NCBI GenBank assembly: GCA_048497495.1
Contig: JAFHCF010000244.1
Location: forward strand, 1-64,000
DNA: 64,000 nt
Reading direction: 5' to 3'
DNA from: JAFHCF01 sp048497495
GTDB taxonomy: Bacteria > Pseudomonadota > Alphaproteobacteria > Rhizobiales > Ancalomicrobiaceae
Shown: one piece after another, positions 34,607 through 45,004 of the stretch
Layout: the number at the start of each line of letters is the position of its first letter
How positions within the stretch are numbered: position 1 is the stretch's first letter
Notes under the pieces: model-generated
The model's database searches: none
What the model was told of the DNA's origin: nothing
What the model saw: only the letters and a program-made list of their open reading frames with translations
Translations under genes and position numbers: made by a program

Positions 34607-35941
34607 ATGCAACGGTACACCGGCAATGCCCAAGCGGTGCAGGATCTGGTTCGCGACGGCGAGGTTCACCGCGACGCCTATGTCGACGCCGAGATCTTCG
34701 ATCTCGAGATGGCGCATCTCTTCACCTCCACCTGGATCTTCGTCGGCCACGCCAGCCAGATCCCGAAGTCCGGCGACTTCCTGACCGCCCATGTCGGGCG
34801 CCAGCCGGTCCTGGTGGCGCGCCACGGCGACGGCTCGATCCGGGCGTTCCACAACCGCTGCCCGCACAAGGGCGTCAAGGTCGCCTCCGAGCCCTGCGGC
34901 AACACCGGCAAGTTCTTCCGCTGCCCCTATCACGCCTGGTCGTTCAAGACCGACGGCTCGCTCCTCGCGGTGCCCTTGAAGAAGGGCTACGACAACACCG
35001 GCTTCGCGGAGGCGCAGGGCAGCGAGGGGCTGGCGCCGGTCGCCGACTTCCGCGTTTATCGCGACTTCATCTTCGTCAAGCTGAAGCCCGGCGGCCTCGC
35101 CTTCGAGGACTATTTCGGCGAGGCGCTGTCCACCATCGACAACATGGTCGACCGCTCGCCTGAGGGACGGCTGGTGATCGACGCGCCGCCGATCCGCTAC
35201 ATGAACCCGTGCAATTGGAAGATGTTGGTCGAGAACCAGACCGACACCTGCCATCCGATGGTGGCGCACGAGAGTTCGGCCGGAACCGCGGTCAAGGTGT
35301 GGAAGGAACAGGGCGCCCAAGCCGGCGAGACGCCGATGGCGGTGCAGCTCTACGGGCCCTTCACCAACCCCTACGAGTTCTACGAGAAGGCCGGGCTCCG
35401 GGTCTGGCCGAACGGCCACGGCCACTCCGGGGTCACCGGCTCGATCCACGCCGACTATTCCGAGATCGGCGGCTATTTCGCCCAGATGGTCGCGGCCTAC
35501 GGCGAGACCCGGGCGCGCGAGATCCTCGGCGAGGTGCGCCACAACAGCGTCTATTTCCCCAACCTGCTGGTGAAGGGGCCGGTGCAGATCCTGCGCAACT
35601 TCATACCCATCGCGGTCGACAAGACCCTGGTGGAGAGCTGGGTGTTCCGCCTCGTCGGCGCCCCGGACACGCTCTACGAGCGGGCCTTGATGTACAACCG
35701 CTTCATCAATGCCCCGACCTCGATCGTCGGCCACGACGATCTCGAGATGTACGAGCGGGCGCAGGACGGCCTGCGCTCCGACGGCAACGAATGGGTCAAC
35801 CTCCAGCGCCTCTACGAACCGGGCGAGGAGACCGACGTCACCGCCGTCGTCAACGGAACCTCGGAACGCCAGATGCGCAACCAGTTCCACGCCTGGCGGA
35901 AATTCATGACCTGCTCGATGGACGGGAGGACGGAACCGTGA
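34607..35941 (+). CDS. Rieske non-heme iron aromatic-ring-hydroxylating oxygenase, alpha subunit
   Basis: The product is 444 residues. The Rieske ligands are C85, H87, C106 and H109 (NRCPHKGV...FRCPYHAW). The mononuclear iron motif is ENQTDTCHPMVAH with H216, H221 and the bridging-type Asp213. It has the length of large-subunit dioxygenases with a beta partner, which is encoded next by a 4-base GTGA overlap. The enzyme would add O2 to an aromatic ring using electrons from the upstream reductase. Within the island, an indole-ring substrate such as indole-3-acetate is a reasonable candidate but not proven. Confidence 0.92.
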   Translation: MQRYTGNAQAVQDLVRDGEVHRDAYVDAEIFDLEMAHLFTSTWIFVGHASQIPKSGDFLTAHVGRQPVLVARHGDGSIRAFHNRCPHKGVKVASEPCGNTGKFFRCPYHAWSFKTDGSLLAVPLKKGYDNTGFAEAQGSEGLAPVADFRVYRDFIFVKLKPGGLAFEDYFGEALSTIDNMVDRSPEGRLVIDAPPIRYMNPCNWKMLVENQTDTCHPMVAHESSAGTAVKVWKEQGAQAGETPMAVQLYGPFTNPYEFYEKAGLRVWPNGHGHSGVTGSIHADYSEIGGYFAQMVAAYGETRAREILGEVRHNSVYFPNLLVKGPVQILRNFIPIAVDKTLVESWVFRLVGAPDTLYERALMYNRFINAPTSIVGHDDLEMYERAQDGLRSDGNEWVNLQRLYEPGEETDVTAVVNGTSERQMRNQFHAWRKFMTCSMDGRTEP

Positions 35942-36411
35942 ACCGCCAGGACATCGTCGATTTCGTCTATCACGAGGCCCATCTGCTCGACACGATGCAG
36001 TGGCAGGCGTGGCTCGACCTCTTCCACCCCGAGGGCCGCTACTGGATGCCGCTGGAGTGGCAGCAGACCGATCCGGTGCTGCGGCCGTCGCTGATGTACG
36101 AGGACCTGCTGCTGCTCAAGGTGCGGGTCGAGCGTCTGGCGGGCGAGCGCACCTTCTCGCAGAAGCCGAAGAGCCGCTGCCATCACCTGCTGCAACAGCC
36201 GCTGATCACCGCTTTCGACGAAGCTGCAGGCACCGCCACGACGCGGACCAGCTACCTCTACTCCGAGACCCGCGGCGATCAGCTCGAGCGCTATTCGGGC
36301 TGGGCGACCCACGAGTTGCGGATCGTCGGGGGCGCCCCGAAGATCCGCTTGAAGCGCATCGATCTGCTGAACTTCGACGCGCCCTTCGGCAACATCCAGC
36401 TGTTCATGTGA
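35938..36411 (+). CDS. Aromatic-ring-hydroxylating oxygenase, beta subunit
   Basis: The product is 157 residues with a GTG start overlapping the alpha stop (GTGA). Typical small-subunit patterns are seen: VYHEAHLLDTMQWQAWLDLFHPEGRYWMP, SRCHHLLQQP and the YSGWATHELRIV strand of the scytalone-dehydratase-like fold. The beta subunit stabilises the alpha3-beta3 hexamer and has no redox centre. Operon order reductase-alpha-beta is complete. Confidence 0.9.
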   Translation: MNRQDIVDFVYHEAHLLDTMQWQAWLDLFHPEGRYWMPLEWQQTDPVLRPSLMYEDLLLLKVRVERLAGERTFSQKPKSRCHHLLQQPLITAFDEAAGTATTRTSYLYSETRGDQLERYSGWATHELRIVGGAPKIRLKRIDLLNFDAPFGNIQLFM

Positions 36412-36416
36412 GTGCG

Positions 36417-38030
36417 ATGTCGAGCCAGACCGTCCACGCCCGCTTCCGCGACACCGCGACCGCCCGCCCCGATGCGCCGTTCCTCGAGGTGTTGGCGGAG
36501 ACCGCCCGCATCTACGCCATCCCGGCGGAGACGGTCGACTACGCCACCATGCTCGGCCGGGTCGAAGGGTGGCGCGCCGCCTTCCGCGATCGCGGCTACG
36601 GCCAGGGCCATCGGGTCGGTCTCCTGCTGCAGAGCCGCCCGGCGTTCCTGGAGATCTGGTTCGCGCTGAACGGCCTCGGGGTGTCGGTGGTACCGATCAA
36701 CCCGGATCTGCGGTCGAGCGAGCTCGAATACATCGTCACCCATTCCGAGATGGTGGCGGCGGTGGTTCTCGCCGACCGGATCGCCGAGGTCGAGGAAGCG
36801 GCCGCCGCGGCCGGACGGCCGATCCCGGTGTTCACCCCGGACCAACCGGTGCCGCCGCCCCACGGTGGGCCGCTGGCGGCGGTCGACGGCGACGCGAACA
36901 CCGAATGCGCCCTGCTCTACACCTCCGGCACCACCGGCAAGCCCAAGGGCTGCGTCCTCGACAACACCTATTTCCTCTATTCCGGTGAATGGTATCGCGA
37001 TGTCGGCGGGCGGGTCTCGCTGCGTCTCGACGGCGAACGCATGCTGACGCCGCTGCCGCTGTTCCACATGAACGCGATGGCGGTCTCGGTGATGGCCATG
37101 GTGACGGTCGGCGGCTGCCTGATCATTCTCGACCGGTTCCATCCGCGGTCGTGGTGGCAGAGCGTGCGCGACAGCCGCGCCACCTGCCTGCACTATCTCG
37201 GCGTCATGCCGTCGATGCTGATGGCGGCGGAGGCGTCTCCCGAAGACCGCGCCCATCAGGTCCGCTTCGGCTTCGGCGCCGGTGTCGACAAGCTGCTGCA
37301 CGGGCCGTTCGAGGCGCGCTTCGGCTTTCCGCTGATCGAGGCCTGGGCGATGACCGAGACCGGCAGCGGCGCCACGATCTGCGCCGCCGACGAGCCGCGC
37401 AAGATCGGCACGAGCTGCTTCGGCCGGCCGACACCGGACGTCGCCCATCGCATCGTCGCCGAGGACGGGTCCGACGTCGAAGGCGACCTGCCGGGCGAAT
37501 TGCTGGTGCGGCGCGCCGGCGGGAACCCGCGCTTCGGCTTCTTCCGCGAATACCTGAAGGACCCGGAGGCCACCGCCGAGGCCTGGCGCGACGGCTGGTT
37601 CCACACCGGCGATATCGTCTCGCGCGACGGCGACGGCGATCTGCACTTCATCGACCGCAAGAAGAACGTCATCCGCCGCTCGGGCGAGAACATCTCGGCG
37701 GTCGAGGTCGAGACGGCGCTCAAGCGCCATCCGGCGATCCGCGACGCGGCGGTGGCGGCGACGCCCGATACCATTCGTGGCGACGAGGTCGCGGCGCTGA
37801 TCGTCTCGCACGACGGTGCGCCCGGCCAGCCGCAAGCCGAGGCGATCGTCGCCTGGGCGCTGGAGCGCCTCGCCTATTACAAGGCGCCGGGGTGGATCGC
37901 CTTCGTCGACCGCCTGCCGGTCACCGCGACGGAGAAGATCCAGCGCGCCGGGCTCAACAAGATGGTGGCGGAGCTGATGGCCGACGGCCGGTTCCACGAT
38001 CTCCGGCATCTCAAGAAACGACAGGTTTGA
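36417..38030 (+). CDS. AMP-forming acyl-CoA ligase linked to the Rieske oxygenase
   Basis: The product is 537 residues from the ATG at 36417; a GTG at 36408 overlapping the previous stop would add three residues and is equally possible. ANL motifs are complete: LYTSGTTGKPKGC, the A5-like AWAMTETGSG, WFHTGDIVS, FIDRKKNVIRRSGENIS and the C-terminal Lys in TATEKIQ. Following directly after the oxygenase genes, it probably activates the oxygenase product, for example an oxidised indole-acetate, to its CoA thioester. Confidence 0.88.
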   Translation: MSSQTVHARFRDTATARPDAPFLEVLAETARIYAIPAETVDYATMLGRVEGWRAAFRDRGYGQGHRVGLLLQSRPAFLEIWFALNGLGVSVVPINPDLRSSELEYIVTHSEMVAAVVLADRIAEVEEAAAAAGRPIPVFTPDQPVPPPHGGPLAAVDGDANTECALLYTSGTTGKPKGCVLDNTYFLYSGEWYRDVGGRVSLRLDGERMLTPLPLFHMNAMAVSVMAMVTVGGCLIILDRFHPRSWWQSVRDSRATCLHYLGVMPSMLMAAEASPEDRAHQVRFGFGAGVDKLLHGPFEARFGFPLIEAWAMTETGSGATICAADEPRKIGTSCFGRPTPDVAHRIVAEDGSDVEGDLPGELLVRRAGGNPRFGFFREYLKDPEATAEAWRDGWFHTGDIVSRDGDGDLHFIDRKKNVIRRSGENISAVEVETALKRHPAIRDAAVAATPDTIRGDEVAALIVSHDGAPGQPQAEAIVAWALERLAYYKAPGWIAFVDRLPVTATEKIQRAGLNKMVAELMADGRFHDLRHLKKRQV

Positions 38031-38099
38031 ACCGGCTCGCTGCGGACCGCAGGCGTGGAGCCTCGGACCCGACGGGATCGATCGGAGCGGAGAAACAAC

Positions 38100-38897
38100 G
38101 TGGCGCAGTCGAACGAGATACTCGCCGCCCTGGCGAGCGGCATCGCCGGGGGGACGATCGAGGTCGTGGACCTGACCAACACCCTCGGCGCCGACTTTCC
38201 GGTGATCGTCCTGCCGCCCGAATACGGGCAGTGCGAGCCGTTCCGGATGGAGACGCTGTCGCGCTACGACGGCGACGGGCCGGCCTGGTACTGGAACAAC
38301 ATCTCGATGAACGAGCACACCGGCACCCATTTCGACGCGCCGGTACACTGGGTGACCGGCAAGGACCTGCCCGATGCCACCGTCGACGCCGTGGCGCCGA
38401 AGAACTTCGTCGCGCCGGCGGTGGTGATCGACATCTCCATGCAAGCCGCCGCCGACGCCGACTTCGTGCTGACGCGGGCCTTCCTCGAGGACTGGGAGAG
38501 CCACAACGGCCCGATCCCCGCCCGCCATTGGATCGCGCTGCGCACCGACTGGTACAAGCGCGTCGGCACGCCGGCCTATCTCAACCTGAAGAACGACGGG
38601 GCGCATTCGCCCGGACCCGACGCCGGCGCCGTGACCTTCCTGGTCGGCGAGCGCGACTGCATCGGCCTGGCGGTGGAGACGGTGGGCACCGACGCCGGTC
38701 AGGCCTATCGTTTCGACCCGCCGTTGCCCGCCCATTCGATCCTGCACGGCAACGGCCGCTTCGGCCTGCAGTGCCTGCGTAATCTCGACCGCCTGCCGAC
38801 CCGTGGCGCGGTGATCGTCGCCGCGCCGCTGAAGATCGCCGGCGGCTCAGGCAGCCCGCTCCGGGTCGTCGCCCTGATTCCGGGAAATCCGTCATGA
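38100..38897 (+). CDS. Cyclase family protein (isatin-hydrolase/kynurenine-formamidase fold), copy 2
   Basis: The product is 265 residues using the GTG at 38100, which has GGAGCGGAG about 7 bases upstream. The metal signature HTGTHFDAPVH is intact, with GTDAGQAYRF and PLPAHSILHG later. It parallels the product of 18858-19637. The family opens cyclic or formyl amides; isatin hydrolase belongs here. It lies 69 bases after the ligase gene and overlaps the SDR gene by 4 bases. With anthraniloyl-CoA chemistry downstream, isatin-to-isatinate hydrolysis is the leading guess. Confidence 0.85.
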   Translation: MAQSNEILAALASGIAGGTIEVVDLTNTLGADFPVIVLPPEYGQCEPFRMETLSRYDGDGPAWYWNNISMNEHTGTHFDAPVHWVTGKDLPDATVDAVAPKNFVAPAVVIDISMQAAADADFVLTRAFLEDWESHNGPIPARHWIALRTDWYKRVGTPAYLNLKNDGAHSPGPDAGAVTFLVGERDCIGLAVETVGTDAGQAYRFDPPLPAHSILHGNGRFGLQCLRNLDRLPTRGAVIVAAPLKIAGGSGSPLRVVALIPGNPS

Positions 38898-39622
38898 CCG
38901 AACAACGCACCACCCTGATCACCGGCGCCAGCTCCGGCATCGGCGAGGCCCTCGCCAAGCTCTTGATCGACAAGGGTGAGCGGGTGGTCGCCCTCGGGCT
39001 CGACCTGCCGACGTGGGAACACGAGAACCTCACGGCCTATCGCGCCGACCTGACCGACATCGCCGAGACCCGCGCCGTGGCCGCCGAGATCTGCGGCACC
39101 TCGCCGATCGACGGCCTCGTCCACAATGCCGGCCTGATCCTGCCCAACCTGCTCGCCGACGCCCATGCCGAGGACATCCAGACCCTGGCGCAACTGCATC
39201 TCGGCGCCCCGATGATCCTGACCCAGGCGGCGCTCGCCGGCATGGAGGAACGCCGCTTCGGCCGTATCGTCTTCGTCGGTTCGCGCGCCTCGATGGGAGC
39301 CGCCACCCGTTCGGCTTACGCGGCGACCAAGGCCGGCATCCACGGTCTGGCGCGGACCTGGGCGCTGGAACTGGCGCGCAAGGGCATCACCGTCAACGTC
39401 GTCGCCCCCGGGCCGATCCTCACCGACAACTTCTGGGGCATCGTGCCGAAGGGCTCCGACAAGCAGACGATGCTGGCCGACGCCATCCCGGTCGGCCGGA
39501 TCGGCACCCGCGAGGACGTCGCCAACGCGGTGTCGTTCTTCCTCGACGACAAGGCGAGCTTCGTCACCGGCCAGGTGCTCTACGTCTGCGGCGGCATGAG
39601 CCTCGGCGGACTGCCGGTCTGA
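38894..39622 (+). CDS. Short-chain dehydrogenase/reductase
   Basis: The product is 242 residues. Motifs are classical and complete: TGASSGIG cofactor loop, HNAG, the catalytic Ser in VGSRAS, and YAATK. The C-terminal GRIGTREDVANAVSFFL and VTGQVLYVCGG are typical. It would oxidise or reduce a hydroxyl group with NAD(P). It overlaps the cyclase gene by 4 bases and closes this part of the operon. Confidence 0.9.
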   Translation: MTEQRTTLITGASSGIGEALAKLLIDKGERVVALGLDLPTWEHENLTAYRADLTDIAETRAVAAEICGTSPIDGLVHNAGLILPNLLADAHAEDIQTLAQLHLGAPMILTQAALAGMEERRFGRIVFVGSRASMGAATRSAYAATKAGIHGLARTWALELARKGITVNVVAPGPILTDNFWGIVPKGSDKQTMLADAIPVGRIGTREDVANAVSFFLDDKASFVTGQVLYVCGGMSLGGLPV

Positions 39623-39734
39623 GGCGCGCCACGTCCACCAACCAGGACGACCGTCCGGCCGAGGCCCCACGGCATCCGAGATAGGCAAGTCGAGCCGGCA
39701 GGTTACGGCCTCGAGCGAAAGAAGGATCTGCCCC

Positions 39735-42056
39735 ATGCGAATCGTTTCGATCGGCGGCGGCGCGGCCGGCCTCTATTTCGGTCTCCTGATGAAGAAGCTC
39801 CATCCCGAGCACGAGATCACCGTGGTCGAGCGCAACAAGCCCTACGACACGTTCGGTTGGGGTGTGGTGTTCTCCGACGCCACCATGGCGGCGATGCGCG
39901 AATGGGACCCGGAGACGGCGACCGAGATCGAGGACGCCTTCAACCATTGGGACGACATCGAGGTGCTGTTCAAGGGCACCCGCCAGCGCACCTCCGGCCA
40001 CGGCTTCGTCGGCATCGGCCGCAAGCAGATGCTCAACATCCTGCAGAAGCGCTGCGAGGCGCTCGGCGTCGAACTGGTGTTCGAGCGCGAGGTCAACAGC
40101 GACCTCGAGTTCCCCGACGCCGACCTGATCATCGCCGCCGACGGCATCAACTCGAAGATCCGCAACCGCTACGAGGAGGCGTTCCAGCCGGATCTGGTGG
40201 TGCGGCCGAACCGCTACATCTGGCTCGGCACCAGGAAGCTCTTCGATGCCTTCACCTTCGATTTCCGCAAGACCGAGCACGGCTGGTTCCAGGCGCACAT
40301 CTACAAGTTCGACGCCGCCACCTCGACCTTCATCATCGAGACCACGGAAGAAGCCTATCAGGCCCATCGCCTCGGCGAGCTCGACCAGGAGGGCTCGGTC
40401 GCCTTCTGCGAGACCCTCTTCGCCGAGGTGCTCGACGGCGCCGAGCTGATGACCAACGGCCGCCACCTGCGCGGCTCGGCCTGGCTCAACTTCAATCGCC
40501 TGATCTGCGGCAAGTGGAGCCATTTCAACGGCAAGAATCACGTCGTGCTGATGGGCGACGCCGCCCACACCGCCCATTTCGCCATCGGCTCCGGCACCAA
40601 GCTCGCCATCGACGACGCGATCGAACTGGCCCGCCAGTTCGAGACGCTCGGCCACGACAAGGAGCGGATCCCCGAGGTGCTGGCGACCTACGAGGAGATC
40701 CGCCGCGTCGACGTCGCCCGCATCCAGAATGCCGCGCGCAATGCGATGGAGTGGTTCGAGGTGGTCGGGCAGCGCTATGCCGACAGCCTGGAGCCGGAGC
40801 AGTTCATGTATTCGATGCTGACGCGGTCGCAGCGCATCAGCCACGAGAATCTGCGGCTGCGCGACAAGACCTGGCTCGAGGGCTACGAGCGCTGGTTCGC
40901 CGCCCGGTCGGGCCTGACGGTCACCCCCGGCGAGCCGGTGGTGCCGCCGATGTTCACCCCCTATCGGGTTCGCGGCACAAGGCTGGTCAACCGCATCGTG
41001 GTGTCGCCGATGGCGATGTATTCGGCGATCGACGGGCTGATCGGCGACTTCCACATGATGCATCTGGGGGCCCGCGCGATCGGCGGCGCCGGTCTGGTCT
41101 TCGCCGAGATGACCTGCGTCTCGCCGGACGCCCGCATCACCCCCGGCTGCCTCGGCCTGTGGAACGACGCGCAAGGCGCCGGCTGGAAGCGCCTCGCCGA
41201 CTTCGTCCACGGCAATTCGGAAGCCAAGCTCGGCGTCCAGCTCGGCCACGCCGGTTCCAAGGGGTCGACGTGTCCCCCCTGGGACGGCGACGAGCTTGCG
41301 CTCGCGGCCGGCAACTGGCCGCTGCTTTCGGCCTCGGCCCAGCCCTACACCGCCGACGGCCAGGTGCCGAAGGCGATGGACCGCGCCGACATGGATCGGG
41401 TGATCGCCGACTTCGTCGCGGCGACGAAGCGGGCGGCGGCGGCCGATGTCGACTGGCTCGAACTGCACGCCGCCCACGGCTACCTGCTGTCGAGCTTCCT
41501 GTCGCCCCTGACCAACCGGCGCGACGACGACTACGGCGGCAGCCACGACAACCGGGCGCGTTTCCCGCTCGAGGTCTTTAGCGCCGTCCGCGCCGCCTGG
41601 CCGGCGGACCGGCCGACCTCGGTACGCCTCTCCTGTCACGACTGGAGCGAGGGCGGCAACACGCCCGAGGACGCGGCGATCTTCGCCCGCCTGTTCAAGG
41701 AAGCCGGCGCCGATCTGATCGACTGTTCGTCGGGCCAGGTCTGGCGCGGCGAGCAACCGGTCTACGGACGCCTGTTCCAGACGCCGTTCTCCGATAAGAT
41801 CCGCAACGAGATCGGGATCGCGACCATCGCGGTCGGGGCGATCTCGGAGGCCGATCACGCCAACTCGATCATCGCCGCCGGCCGCGCCGATCTCTGCGCC
41901 ATCGCCCGCCCGCATCTCGCCGATCCGTCGTGGACCCTGCACGAGGCGGCCAAGATCGGGGTGAAGAGCATCGCCTGGCCGAAGCAGTATCAGGCGGCCA
42001 AGCACCAGTACGAAGCCAACCTCGACCGCTCCGCCCATGTCACGGCGGCCAAGTGA
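39735..42056 (+). CDS. Bifunctional CoA-thioester monooxygenase/reductase (anthraniloyl-CoA monooxygenase or salicylyl-CoA 5-hydroxylase type)
   Basis: The product is 773 residues. Residues 1-390 are a PHBH-type FAD monooxygenase (SIGGGAAGLYFGLLM; GDAAHTAHFAIGSGTKLA). Residues about 405-770 form an Old-Yellow-Enzyme-like FMN reductase (VSPMAMYSAIDG; LHAAHGYLLSSFLSPLTNRR). This fusion is the architecture of 2-aminobenzoyl-CoA monooxygenase/reductase from Azoarcus evansii and of proteins annotated as bifunctional salicylyl-CoA 5-hydroxylase/oxidoreductase. The former hydroxylates and then reduces the ring, giving a non-aromatic product. The neighbours (enoyl-CoA hydratase, acyl-CoA dehydrogenase, RidA-like) fit the anthraniloyl-CoA route better than salicylate. 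Confidence 0.9.
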   Translation: MRIVSIGGGAAGLYFGLLMKKLHPEHEITVVERNKPYDTFGWGVVFSDATMAAMREWDPETATEIEDAFNHWDDIEVLFKGTRQRTSGHGFVGIGRKQMLNILQKRCEALGVELVFEREVNSDLEFPDADLIIAADGINSKIRNRYEEAFQPDLVVRPNRYIWLGTRKLFDAFTFDFRKTEHGWFQAHIYKFDAATSTFIIETTEEAYQAHRLGELDQEGSVAFCETLFAEVLDGAELMTNGRHLRGSAWLNFNRLICGKWSHFNGKNHVVLMGDAAHTAHFAIGSGTKLAIDDAIELARQFETLGHDKERIPEVLATYEEIRRVDVARIQNAARNAMEWFEVVGQRYADSLEPEQFMYSMLTRSQRISHENLRLRDKTWLEGYERWFAARSGLTVTPGEPVVPPMFTPYRVRGTRLVNRIVVSPMAMYSAIDGLIGDFHMMHLGARAIGGAGLVFAEMTCVSPDARITPGCLGLWNDAQGAGWKRLADFVHGNSEAKLGVQLGHAGSKGSTCPPWDGDELALAAGNWPLLSASAQPYTADGQVPKAMDRADMDRVIADFVAATKRAAAADVDWLELHAAHGYLLSSFLSPLTNRRDDDYGGSHDNRARFPLEVFSAVRAAWPADRPTSVRLSCHDWSEGGNTPEDAAIFARLFKEAGADLIDCSSGQVWRGEQPVYGRLFQTPFSDKIRNEIGIATIAVGAISEADHANSIIAAGRADLCAIARPHLADPSWTLHEAAKIGVKSIAWPKQYQAAKHQYEANLDRSAHVTAAK

Positions 42057-42066
42057 GGATCGATCG

Positions 42067-42858
42067 ATGACCGGGACCGAGGACTTCGCAGGCCGCCACG
42101 CCCTCGTCACCGGCGCCGGCAGCGGTATCGGCGCGGCGATCGCCCGGCGCTTGAGCCGAGCCGGCGCGCGGGTGACGCTGGCCGGGCGGCGCGCCGAACC
42201 GCTGCGGGCGCTGGCGGCGTCGCTGCCCGCCGGCGCCACCGCGATCGCGGCCGGCTTCGACGTCACCGACCCGCAAGCGATCGAGGCCGGGCTCGCCGCC
42301 GCCCGCGCCGCCTACGGGCCGGTCGAGATCCTGGTCAACAACGCCGGCGCCGCCGAGAGCGCGCCCTTCGGCCGGATGTCGGCGGAGGCGTGGAACCGGG
42401 TGATCGCGGTCGATCTGACCTCGGTCTTCCTGGTCACACAGGCGGTCCTGCCGGATCTCCTGGCGAAGGGTGCGGGCGGGCGGATCGTCAACGTCGCCTC
42501 GACCGCCGGCCTCGTCGGCTATCGCTACGTCGCCGCCTATTGCGCCGCCAAGCACGGTGTGATCGGCCTGACCCGCTCGTTGGCGCTCGAACTGGCCAAG
42601 ACCGGGATCACCGTCAACGCGGTCTGCCCCGGCTATACCGACACGCCGATGGTCACCGGCGCTGTGGCGACGATCGTCGCCAAGACCGGTCTCGACGCGA
42701 CGGCGGCGCTGGCCCAGTTGACCGCCGGCAATCCGCAGGGCCGGCTGGTCGACCCGGACGAGGTCGCCGACACGGTGCTGTGGCTCGCCTCGCGGGGCGC
42801 GTCGTCGATCAATGGACAGGCGATCGCGGTCGCCGGTGGCGAGGTGATGACCGGATGA
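42067..42858 (+). CDS. Short-chain dehydrogenase/reductase (3-hydroxyacyl-CoA dehydrogenase-like)
   Basis: The product is 263 residues from the ATG that follows GTGAGGATCGATCG. Cofactor motif TGAGSGIG, NNAGA, Ser in VASTAG and YCAAKHG (Y-x3-K) are intact. The form resembles 3-hydroxybutyrate and 3-hydroxyacyl-CoA dehydrogenases. Between the monooxygenase/reductase and the hydratase genes, it may reduce or oxidise the ring ketone or hydroxyl of the dearomatised CoA ester. It overlaps the next gene by 4 bases. Confidence 0.9.
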   Translation: MTGTEDFAGRHALVTGAGSGIGAAIARRLSRAGARVTLAGRRAEPLRALAASLPAGATAIAAGFDVTDPQAIEAGLAAARAAYGPVEILVNNAGAAESAPFGRMSAEAWNRVIAVDLTSVFLVTQAVLPDLLAKGAGGRIVNVASTAGLVGYRYVAAYCAAKHGVIGLTRSLALELAKTGITVNAVCPGYTDTPMVTGAVATIVAKTGLDATAALAQLTAGNPQGRLVDPDEVADTVLWLASRGASSINGQAIAVAGGEVMTG

Positions 42859-43706
42859 CCGAGACCAGACCGACGCTGGCGGGGATGAAGCGCCCCTTCA
42901 AGGACCATCGCCCCGAGCATTTCCGCATGGAGGTCTCCGACGACGGCCGTGTCGCGACGATCCGGCTGAACCGGCCGGAGCGCAAGAACCCGCTGACCTT
43001 CGAGAGCTACGCCGAATTGCGCGATCTCTTCCGCGATCTCGCCCAGGCGTCGGATGTCCGCGCCGTGGTGCTGACCGGGGCGGGGGGCAACTTCTCCTCC
43101 GGCGGCGACGTCTTCGAGATCATCGAGCCGCTGACCCGGATGACCATGCCGGACCTCCTCGCCTTCACCCGCATGACCGGTGACGTGGTCAAGGCGATGC
43201 GGCGCTGTCCGCAGCCGATCGTCGCGGCGATCGACGGCATCTGCGCCGGCGCCGGGGCGATCCTCGCCATGGCGGCGGATCTGCGTCTCGCCACGCCCGA
43301 GGCCAAGACCGCCTTCCTCTTCGCCCGCGTCGGCCTCGCCGGTGCCGACATGGGGGCCTGCGGGATCCTGCCGCGCCTCATCGGCCAGGGCCGCGCCACC
43401 GAACTCTTGATGACCGGCCGCAGCCTCGGCGCGGCGGAGGGCCTCGCCTGGGGCTTCCACAACGCGCTGCATCCGGCGGCGGAGCTCGAGGCGAAGGCGC
43501 TCGAGCTGGCGCGGTCGCTCGCCGACGGCCCGTGGTTCGCCCACACCATGACCAAGACCATGCTGAACCAGGAATGGGCGATGGGCCTCGAGGAGCTGAT
43601 CGAATCGGAGGCCCAGGCCCAGGCGATCTGCATGGCGACCCAGGATTTCCGCCGCGCCTTCGACGCCTTCGCGGCGAAGCGCAAACCCGTGTTCGAAGGG
43701 AACTGA
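42855..43706 (+). CDS. Enoyl-CoA hydratase/isomerase family protein
   Basis: The product is 283 residues. Crotonase motifs are seen: the oxyanion-hole segment GGNFSSGGDVFEI and the IDGICAGAGAILAMAADLRLAT helix, followed by GLAGADMGACGILPRLIG. The family hydrates or isomerises double bonds, or opens rings, in CoA esters. It lies between SDR and acyl-CoA dehydrogenase genes, with a 4-base overlap upstream, so it belongs to the beta-oxidation-like part of the pathway. Which double bond or ring is attacked is unknown. Confidence 0.9.
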   Translation: MTETRPTLAGMKRPFKDHRPEHFRMEVSDDGRVATIRLNRPERKNPLTFESYAELRDLFRDLAQASDVRAVVLTGAGGNFSSGGDVFEIIEPLTRMTMPDLLAFTRMTGDVVKAMRRCPQPIVAAIDGICAGAGAILAMAADLRLATPEAKTAFLFARVGLAGADMGACGILPRLIGQGRATELLMTGRSLGAAEGLAWGFHNALHPAAELEAKALELARSLADGPWFAHTMTKTMLNQEWAMGLEELIESEAQAQAICMATQDFRRAFDAFAAKRKPVFEGN

Positions 43707-43709
43707 TCG

Positions 43710-44912
<1,203 letters not shown>

Positions 44913-45004
44913 CCGTCCCCTCGCGAGCGCGGCCGGTCGTCGCCTCGCTCCAACCCCACGGCGACCGCCGGCGTCCCTGCCGGTTCGCCCCTCGGAGAAC
45001 GACG

